Positions 60,246-64,000 of a DNA stretch of 64,000 nt are shown in pieces (the first letter of the stretch is position 1; every line of letters starts with the position of its first letter). Origin of the DNA: Adiantum capillus-veneris (taxonomy: Eukaryota > Streptophyta > Polypodiopsida > Polypodiales > Pteridaceae); NCBI GenBank assembly GCA_014529385.2, contig CM043960.1:76097910-76161909 (forward strand), read 5' to 3'. A program made the translations under genes and the position numbers. The notes beneath the pieces are model-generated. The model made no database searches and was not told the DNA's origin. It worked only from the letters and a program-made list of their open reading frames with translations.

Positions 60246-62386
60246 ACCACTCCAGGATGGTTGCCAATGCTCAGGGTGAAATTGGGAGATGCTCAAACAG
60301 ATTTTGGTCTGTGTTTCAAACCTCCCATTTGGCTACAAGCAAAGATACATGAAGGTTATTGTTACAAAAGTTAAAGGGCTTGCAAAGAGCAAATAAATGT
60401 TTTAATACCGTCTGAACATACAAAAGAATCACAATGCACATGTTAAAAGTATAAAGACTTTTCTTACCACCCTATAAGGTCATTATGACCCCATAATACT
60501 CATTCAAAGTGAAGTATTACCGTTAAAAGCATAAATGAAGGAGGCTTGAATGGATACTCAGGAGGAAGTTGGATACGGCCATGATATATCCCTCCTTCAA
60601 ATTCAGAGTCTAGGGGGCCGCGTATTGCAAATTGCCATTCAAATATATTATCCTGCATATAACAATTAACATCAGTTATCTGGTTCCCTGAAAGCATCAA
60701 AAAGGAACCCTACGAGATCTTCACAACCAAACAACCACAAGCACTCATGCAGAAAGACCATTATCTATGCACATAGACAGTTTTAAACACTTTTCCCAAG
60801 CAATATCGATTTCCTGAAATTAATGAAAAGCTGGTTCCAATATAATCACAAGACAAGGTGCCACCTTAGTTAAATGCTGTCATATTTTACAAAAAATGTA
60901 ATCTGTGATTTTTACAATGGTAAATCCAAAACAAGACATGAGGACTCTATTGAATTTTTTATAAAAGATGGTACAGCGACCATGAATAAAATATCATAGT
61001 AAAACTCAAAAGACAAAATAAAAAAACAACCACAGACAAATAGACGAGCCATGCTTATTACTGAAAGGGATGGACAGTAAAACATCTTCATAGAAGGGAA
61101 AGATATCAACTGGAGTAGTGAAGTTATTTAAATTTCATTAGCCATCAATGCATTTGATAGTAAAATGTTTGTTTTATGACAGAAAAAGATATGAGAAACT
61201 TAATGCATGACTACTTTAGCTTCACATCAAACAGACACCCTTTCAAAAGTAAACATGAAAAATAAAATGAATAAGACGAGCCTTATCGTGTGAAAGCTTG
61301 GATACGAGCTACAACATGCTGAGCTTCTTTATATTTCTCTCAAGTCTGACCTTGCAGCCTTAAAAACATTGCACAACATAGCAATCAAGATATTCAAAAA
61401 CTAATAAAAGAAAGGAAGCACTGAAGTGAGACGGACAAAACACCACTTTAAACACGAATTTCAAAACTTTAAAGCACATGAAAGAACATCACCTTAATCA
61501 TGCCTAGCTTAAACAATAGTTACATCATCCCTGTAATCAGTCCCCAGGAGTAGGTGCAGGTTTGTATGGTGCTAGTTCCTAATTACAACTTTCTTTTAAA
61601 CTGAAATTGTTTTACAGAACCAAAATCACTAAAATTTCTTCACTCCAGAGAGCAAATCATTCAAGAAAAAGAGCAAACGACAATAATGGCAACATAAGAA
61701 AACTCTTCATGGTAGGCTTTTGGGCTCCTCATTTCCATCCAAATATTTCGTTCTTACTTCAATAGTTTCAAACTACAAGAACAGACTTGCTAAGCTATAA
61801 AAAAGCTAAACCATCTATAAGCAGAAAAGTAACTTTTTAGCCAGTAAAAATACATTATCCAATTTATGCCAAATTCAACAAGGCCCTAAGGAACTAACGG
61901 CCATGCTCACTTTAAAATCCGCAAACCCTGCAACCAAAGTTATAGAGCAAATGAACTGTCAAGGCCACGTTTATATTGAAAACACTAGGCATTGGCATGA
62001 ATCGATTTGTTGGTCATCGTCGATTATGCCACACGTATAAGGGCCAATAAGCTCACCATCAGCATTTGCATTCACGGTAATACTCTCTAATGATCATGAT
62101 ACAAAGTGTTCTTACACACAAACGGAGCCAAAATGATAACGAATACACACACAATTAAAAGACAGCATCGTCCATTGAAGCCAAATGACTCAATCAACCA
62201 CAGTCTGGTTTGCAAAATACACAAAGACAACAGCAGAAGAGAAACCCGTGCAGATCCAAAAGATCTAAGGCATACCTCAAGAGGAAGACTCATGTAGTCC
62301 TCGCTAGGATTGCTTTGCATCTCCTTCATCTCCTGCAGAATCCTCTTCACAGCAGGATTGTTGAGATTGAATTTTGGGGCCGCCAT
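35410..62386 (-). CDS. UBC32: Tail-anchored ubiquitin-conjugating enzyme E2, UBC32/UBE2J1 type (five exons)
   Basis: Exons (minus): 62,276-62,386; 60,521-60,652; 60,248-60,332; 35,866-36,029; 35,410-35,781. All junctions have GT/AG and matching phases (0, 0, 1, 0). They add up to 864 bases, i.e. 287 residues plus stop. The protein starts MAAPKFNLNNPAVKRILQEM and carries the E2 fold (FEWQFAIRGP, GGIYHGRIQLPPEYPFKPPS). The catalytic Cys is residue 93 in TKICLSIS, followed by HPEHWQPSW. The rest of the core is RTALVALIAFMPTKGNGAIG and SPPKYGTAERQKVIDE. An acidic linker follows, then a C-terminal membrane segment (FLTLLAIGLFVALAALLF). Relatives sit in the ER membrane facing the cytosol and pass ubiquitin to ERAD ligases. 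The gene spans 27 kb because intron 3 is 24.2 kb. It looks intact. Confidence 0.96.
35866..36029 (-). CDS. UBC32: E2 gene exon 4
   Basis: Enters in phase 1 at GGCAG|TCAGAACC and encodes RTALVALIAFMPTKGNGAIG through ERQKVIDE. Donor GAG|GTGTTGACC. Confidence 0.95.
36066..36149. repeat. (CT)n-(TA)n compound microsatellite
   Basis: About 18 CT then 23 TA units, starting some 36 bases from the acceptor of exon 4. It may form the pyrimidine-rich side of the intron end. Confidence 0.95.
36150..37099. other. No gene recognised (intron 3)
   Basis: Unique-looking intron DNA with short open frames only. Confidence 0.5.
37100..39735 (+). repeat. LTR family X: older, interrupted plus-strand copy
   Basis: 37,371-38,203 and 39,406-39,735 align with the two parts of the LTR at 41,466-42,777. 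Shared text includes gcagaagaggcagcaagagc, tttttaagtgacttttgttg and, at the right, gttcggagcgctcatcttga. A minus-strand solo LTR of the same family splits it. The left portion (37,100-37,360) resembles the 3' part of another copy (ctctcttctgctaagaaaaa, aaggaaccttgagcac), so the 5' end is rearranged. Confidence 0.75.
38204..39405 (-). mobile_element. Solo LTR (family X) nested in an X LTR
   Basis: On the minus strand it starts TGTCACGTGACA (at 39,405) and ends CACCTAACA (at 38,204), 1,202 bp, and aligns through its length with 41,466-42,777. The host LTR resumes on both sides, with near-identical flanks tcaac/tcagc as a probable 5-bp target duplication. No internal sequence is present, as expected from LTR-LTR recombination. 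Confidence 0.8.
39736..40169. other. Internal or flanking sequence after the X LTR
   Basis: No recognisable domain. A minus-strand frame (to 39,927) reads IEARWLEEQANALVSK but I cannot assign it. Confidence 0.4.
40170..40872 (-). mobile_element. LTR family Y, minus strand, with polypurine tract
   Basis: On the minus strand it runs from TGTCACAAACTGCTGACATG (right) to GTCCTCGTGACA (left). Immediately 5' of it on the minus strand lies AAAGAAGGGGGGA, a polypurine tract. It is therefore a 3' LTR whose internal region lay to the right. It aligns in inverted orientation with 46,220-46,883, including ggcgccaaggtttgggg-type and ttaaatatgtg-type words. No matching 5' LTR in the same orientation was found. 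Confidence 0.8.
40873..41465 (-). other. Remnant of family Y internal sequence
   Basis: By position (left end at the polypurine tract) this is the 3' end of an LTR-element internal region on the minus strand. It is cut off on the right by the X LTR. No domain is readable. Confidence 0.4.
41466..42777 (+). mobile_element. LTR family X, 5' LTR (1,312 bp) with primer-binding site
   Basis: Starts TGTCACGTGACACATCC and ends GCTGCACCTTACA. It is followed at 42,779 by TGGTATCACAGC, an 11/12 match to the usual initiator-Met tRNA primer site TGGTATCAGAGC. A TATA-like gtttgtatataagc is at about 41,781. The sequence after the primer site to about 43,000 is the start of its internal region, which is then lost. 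Confidence 0.82.
43000..43691 (+). repeat. LTR fragment related to element W
   Basis: Words such as ttatgctgccgaaat, aataaagaaatacagaaagg and ggcgccaatctttggggcc recur in the W 5' LTR at 55,000-55,150, in the same orientation. The ends cannot be fixed. Confidence 0.6.
43692..44831 (-). pseudogene. Ty3-gypsy gag (broken)
   Basis: The 145-aa frame (44,165-44,602) is a Retrotrans_gag domain: WTTYFDLHGEHDERRIQMIP, LRNKAFTWWLDMTEKPTMW and FCVKFKQDF. A second frame (43,889-44,122: VHMYLLGLHEGYRWALIKDK) continues the capsid end. A third (43,692-43,892) has a degenerate zinc knuckle, CFGYHMKMARGKD. Frame changes separate them. Upstream on the minus strand, GTTCAACA then TTTGGCGATCG looks like an LTR end and a primer site at about 44,831. 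Pol is missing: at its 3' side lies the W-like LTR fragment. Confidence 0.85.
44832..45696 (-). other. Probable LTR/leader of the minus-strand gag element
   Basis: Begins at a TG...CA-type LTR edge next to the gag primer site. Includes a (CT)n run at 45,352-45,380. The outer LTR end is not determined because no second copy is present. Confidence 0.4.
45697..46073 (-). mobile_element. Short LTR (362 bp) with primer-binding site, minus strand
   Basis: On the minus strand the LTR runs TGTTATGTCCCACTTACAGG (46,073) to GTCCGTTTCA (45,712). TGGTATCAAAGCTGG follows immediately (45,697-45,711), a primer site of the initiator-Met type. It is thus a 5' LTR of a further element, probably copia-like, whose internal part would lie to the left but is not recognisable. 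Confidence 0.7.
46220..46883 (+). mobile_element. LTR family Y, plus strand, solo or truncated
   Basis: Inverted relative to the copy at 40,170-40,872. Shared blocks include TCACAAATTGCTGACGTGTC at the start and ctgcttttgaaggccaaggg and tggcacgtggtgcttgtctc near the end. There is no polypurine tract before it and no clear primer site after it. Confidence 0.75.
46884..47196. other. Spacer before element W
   Basis: No gene. It ends in GATGA (47,192-47,196), the left target-site copy of element W. Confidence 0.6.
47197..47226 (+). repeat. W 5' LTR, part before the LINE
   Basis: 30 bp, TGTCACGAGGACGTGGCAAC, then tgctaacctt. The last 13 bases are the LINE target site, repeated at 53,877-53,889. 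Confidence 0.93.
47600..49492 (+). pseudogene. LINE ORF1, nucleic-acid-binding protein (frameshifted)
   Basis: Starts MEAHAPPQRDSS. Residues ~50-110 (VICKILGTRPSRGELRDLL, DVQILGRGYYQIEFET) resemble the DUF4283 domain found at the start of plant LINE ORF1. A frame change near 47,920 leads to HGFDPTSDVLVEEADIPISV and FPGLRKEYLPLL, then a CCHC knuckle CFICRQMGHLAKAC. A Pro/Ser-rich stretch with a run of about 16 C at 48,630 shifts the frame again. A third frame ends with FADTQCLPCYVYIHEDSW to a stop at 49,492, overlapping the ORF2 start by 4 bases. The chaperone role in target-primed reverse transcription is known for the family. Confidence 0.85.
49489..53727 (+). pseudogene. LINE ORF2: endonuclease, reverse transcriptase, zf-RVT (damaged)
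   Basis: The AP-type endonuclease starts MRIVSWNVQGLG, with MLQEHHLSESR, NIYAPN and GGDFNMLEDPSDR. It then breaks at 49,971, where about 110 bp kept in the 25.6-kb copy are missing, and resumes at LSRIDRFY and SSDHAPVIL. The reverse transcriptase (50,004-52,052) has ILNSTYKILAKAL, FEKAYDRVDWDFL, RQGCPLAPFLFLFYAEAM and FVDDSALYLEG, with Val where FADD is usual. A TAG in DPA*QSKALLGKFV ends this frame. The frame shifts near 52,510. zf-RVT is at 53,080-53,230 (LFQWLVAHRAIAVGSWL, CAACDQLVESQRHCLWDC). A second in-frame TAG (53,320) precedes the last 130 residues. No RNase H was seen. Confidence 0.93.
53890..55299 (+). repeat. W 5' LTR, part after the LINE
   Basis: Aligns with 58,806-59,318 except for about 0.9 kb (about 54,262-55,158) absent from the 3' LTR. 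It contains aataaagaaataccgaaagg and ends GGGCCGGTTTCA. Confidence 0.9.
55300..56850 (+). pseudogene. W primer site, leader and gag (broken)
   Basis: TGGTTCTGTCGCCGAGACAG follows the LTR. The gag capsid part reads VVKFSTFSGFEDKAKALTFL and QQFDTAYAGG to 56,374. After a frame change it reads ASKVKKAATFLKDNTLTWWT and TTWVYFKQMFA (to about 56,470), then stops. The C-terminal part of gag is multiply shifted. Confidence 0.85.
56918..58550 (+). pseudogene. W pol remnant: gag knuckle joined to RNase H end, integrase and chromodomain-like tail
   Basis: The frame 56,918-57,874 begins in the gag zinc knuckle (KCFLCEQSGHQ) and, without a break, becomes the end of RNase H (HFQIMHMEGKKNVVADALSK). An in-frame internal deletion of protease and reverse transcriptase has occurred. 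Integrase follows: a degenerate HHCC region ending CVICQKVKFDRQK, then AMDFICNLPRT and IVNDQDPRMTSLFW. After a frameshift (57,766-58,173) it continues SSSFHPQTDGQSQEAN, which holds the third acidic residue. A further shift (58,014-58,550) leads to LLFSPGDWILLW, IHNAFHVSLLRPF and a chromodomain-like RRYLVKFKNYPPMDAKWMEE. Confidence 0.92.
58777..59318 (+). repeat. W 3' LTR (542 bp, internally deleted)
   Basis: Starts right after the polypurine tract AAGAGGAGGGTA and is followed by GATGA. Shorter than the 5' LTR by a single deletion of about 0.9 kb. Confidence 0.92.
59324..60189. other. Intron 3 between element W and exon 3
   Basis: No gene. The left part has words shared with the X LTRs (gaaaaacgttggggctg, aaaacgctgggttgatctgc) and may be LTR-derived. 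Confidence 0.45.
60190..60243. repeat. (GA)n microsatellite next to the splice donor of exon 3
   Basis: About 27 GA units. On the transcribed strand this is a (CT)n tract starting 4-5 bases after the donor GT of intron 3. Confidence 0.95.
60248..60332 (-). CDS. UBC32: E2 gene exon 3 (catalytic cysteine)
   Basis: 85 bases encoding PNGRFETQTKICLSIS, then QFHPEHWQPSWS. It was too short to be listed as an open frame and was found by reading the reverse complement. Acceptor TGTAG|CCAAAT, donor AGTG|GTAACTC, ending in phase 1. The (GA)n tract starts only 5 bases into the following intron. Confidence 0.95.
60333..60520 (-). other. E2 gene intron 2
   Basis: 188-bp intron with GT (60,519-60,520 on the minus strand) and AG (TGTAG before exon 3). 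Confidence 0.9.
60521..60652 (-). CDS. UBC32: E2 gene exon 2
   Basis: 44 codons, DNIFEWQFAIRGP to PPSFMLLT. Acceptor ATGCAG|GATAAT, donor ACG|GTAATAC, phase 0 on both sides. Confidence 0.96.
60653..62275 (-). other. E2 gene intron 1
   Basis: 1,623-bp AT-rich intron without recognisable element or gene. Confidence 0.9.
62276..62386 (-). CDS. UBC32: E2 gene exon 1 (start codon)
   Basis: 37 codons, MAAPKFNLNNPAVKRI to SLPLE, donor GAG|GTATGCC. The ATG is the first in the family-conserved N-terminus. Confidence 0.96.
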
Positions 62387-63642
62387 GGCTGTGGCTACAA
62401 AGAAAACGCAGACACTGTAGCACAGACTTGAGCGCAAGAGACGCACTTCGGAAATTGGCTGCGTGTCTTCACAAAAAGTTTTCGAGTCATTCATTCATTG
62501 CCTATGACTTCTTTTGCAATGGGACTTGACTTGGTTGGTTATACAAATTGGAACTTGACACGTGGCATTGATTGCTGTCGGTTCTATTTGGCAAAAAATG
62601 TGATATTGACATTGGGAGATGTGAATTCTAGCTTGGGCGGTCCACAGCAAGGCACTTTCCTTTGTCATAAATCGCAATACTCAGACAACGCAACGCAAGA
62701 GTCCCAAAGCACAATGGCAAAGTTTGGCATAGCCGAGGAGCAAATCCATGAGATTGTAAGGCAAGTGTTGCTGACAAGGGACAACAGTTCCATAAAAAGA
62801 TCATGATGCAAGATTTGTTAAAGGCCGATACTGTATTGAGTCATGCAATTGGGCATTCTTCTTGGCGAGAATCGTTGCATTGCAAAATGCTTTTGGACAT
62901 TCTCAAACTCTTTCTAAGTAAACTTAAAGATGCTTCCACCCCATACTTCAACTCCATAAAAGAAGCACCGGTATCATCAAGGTGTCAAAGAGAGGCTCCT
63001 TTTGTACACAATGCATGGCTTCTCTTTTTTAAGATTTTTCACAAGCATTTAGAGCCATTAACAATTAGTCCACCATGCAAGCTGAAAGTATTGCAAGACA
63101 ATCACAAGCTTTTGTGCATCTTATAAAGTATGGGCCAAAAGCACTACATCTTCCACATACAACAAAAAGTATGATCCCAATCAGAACCTCTTCAATGCCT
63201 TCTTGTTGCATAAAATCAAGTATCATGTGTTCAATTCATCGATGAGTGGCCCAAATAGAGCAGATGAACGATGGCATCCTTGCTTGTTGTGATTGTGAAA
63301 ATTTCTAAAATTTCGTGTTCCATGTGCACTCAACATATCACGTTCTCATAAATAGAAGATATTGTATGCATATATTCATTTGCCACTTGGAGTTCCCCAT
63401 CCGTTGTTGCGCACATTTTGATCACCCTATTTTTTGTAAATTTGTATATATGCACATGATGCCATTTTGTCAAAAGGGTGTGTGAGATTTCTTTTTGTGG
63501 GCTTTTTTGCTTGCTTTAGCAAACCCATGTACATGCAAGGCAAGTCGCTGGACTAGTGCAATAATTGAGTGGTACATTTAAAGATCCTAACGCCAATACC
63601 ATTATCTTTATATTAAGAATGGCTATTGGTCCAAGCCATTGC

Positions 63643-63675
<33 letters not shown>

Positions 63676-64000
63676 GAGGGGAGGGGGGGAGCCTTGTATT
63701 ATGTTCTCCTAGAGACAGGAATTGAAACAATAAAGGTAATGAAATATTTTTCCGAGCAAAACATCTTGTTGTTGCAAATTCTTTCGTACATACATATGCA
63801 AGGTGTGGTGCAAAGGGACAACAAGAATTTCATGTATTAGTGTAATCCCAACTTGTGTGTGCCATGAGAAACTTCTCTAGTCAACTAGTGACATACTAGA
63901 GAAAAGAAAGACCTCATCCATGCCGTAAGAAAAAGTGGCCACAAGCTACATAACTTTCTAATGTATCCTTGTATCAAAGTCTATACACAAAGGCCTCTAA
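62387..64000. other. Promoter side of the E2 gene; no further gene recognised
   Basis: The first few hundred bases should hold the minus-strand promoter and 5' leader of the E2 gene. I could not place a TATA box. Plus-strand open frames at 62,498-62,806 and 62,803-63,126 have no recognisable domain. A GA microsatellite is at 63,643-63,676. Confidence 0.5.

Larger units (their letters stand above)
36030..60247 (-). other. Intron 3 of the E2 gene, 24,218 bp, packed with nested retroelements
   Basis: Bounded by the donor after exon 3 and the acceptor before exon 4, whose phases match (1). It contains all the LTRs, the minus-strand gag, the complete gypsy element and the LINE listed between these coordinates. 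For transcription of the E2 gene these must all be read through and spliced out. Confidence 0.93.

Noticed and set aside
62498..63126. Two plus-strand frames as a gene divergent from the E2 gene
   Set aside because: No recognisable domain, no sign of splicing, and location in the E2 promoter region. Composition alone is not enough.

Overview
This is a transposon-rich, AT-leaning land-plant nuclear DNA window. Evidence for a plant: an ER-type ubiquitin-conjugating enzyme gene closest to plant UBC32, plant-type Ty1-copia and Ty3-gypsy (chromovirus) elements, a plant L1-type LINE with a zf-RVT domain, and primer-binding sites of the TGGTATCA type. Very long (GA)n/(CT)n tracts, a 24-kb intron full of nested retroelements, and a reverse transcriptase of Penelope-like type suggest a large-genome seed-free plant such as a homosporous fern. 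The species is an inference.

Region 1 (1-8.4 kb): a minus-strand Penelope-like reverse transcriptase remnant bracketed by direct repeats of about 0.6-0.7 kb. Its 2.7-kb non-coding tract recurs at 20.0-21.9 kb. Region 2 (9.06-14.6 kb): a minus-strand, intron-rich gene whose exons can be joined in phase. It encodes a ParB-like domain followed by a beta-class (DLPF...ELGCGTTP) DNA methyltransferase-like domain, a bacterial/phage-style architecture in a plant gene. Its 5' part carries five related GC-rich palindromes. Region 3 (16.1-19.5 kb): a broken plus-strand MULE-like transposase with a SWIM zinc finger. Region 4 (20-35 kb): repeat copy B2, a decayed ~270-bp periodic array with palindromic cores, an unclassified charged coding remnant, a minus-strand LINE fragment, copia RNase H and gag fragments, and a minus-strand gypsy gag-protease remnant.

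Region 5 (35.4-62.4 kb): one host gene on the minus strand, a UBC32/UBE2J1-type tail-anchored E2 of 287 residues in five exons. Exons 1-3 lie at 60.2-62.4 kb and exons 4-5 at 35.4-36.0 kb. Intron 3 is 24,218 bp and holds the rest of the elements: a solo LTR nested inside another LTR, several other LTRs, a minus-strand gag, and a complete gypsy insertion (47,197-59,318, target duplication GATGA). The 5' LTR of that gypsy is itself split by a near full-length LINE (47,227-53,878, target duplication AACTGCTAACCTT). Region 6 (62.4-64 kb): promoter side of the E2 gene, with no other recognisable gene.

Only the E2 gene looks intact. The ParB-methyltransferase gene has splice phases that match at most junctions but two apparent frame breaks. 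All mobile-element genes are damaged.
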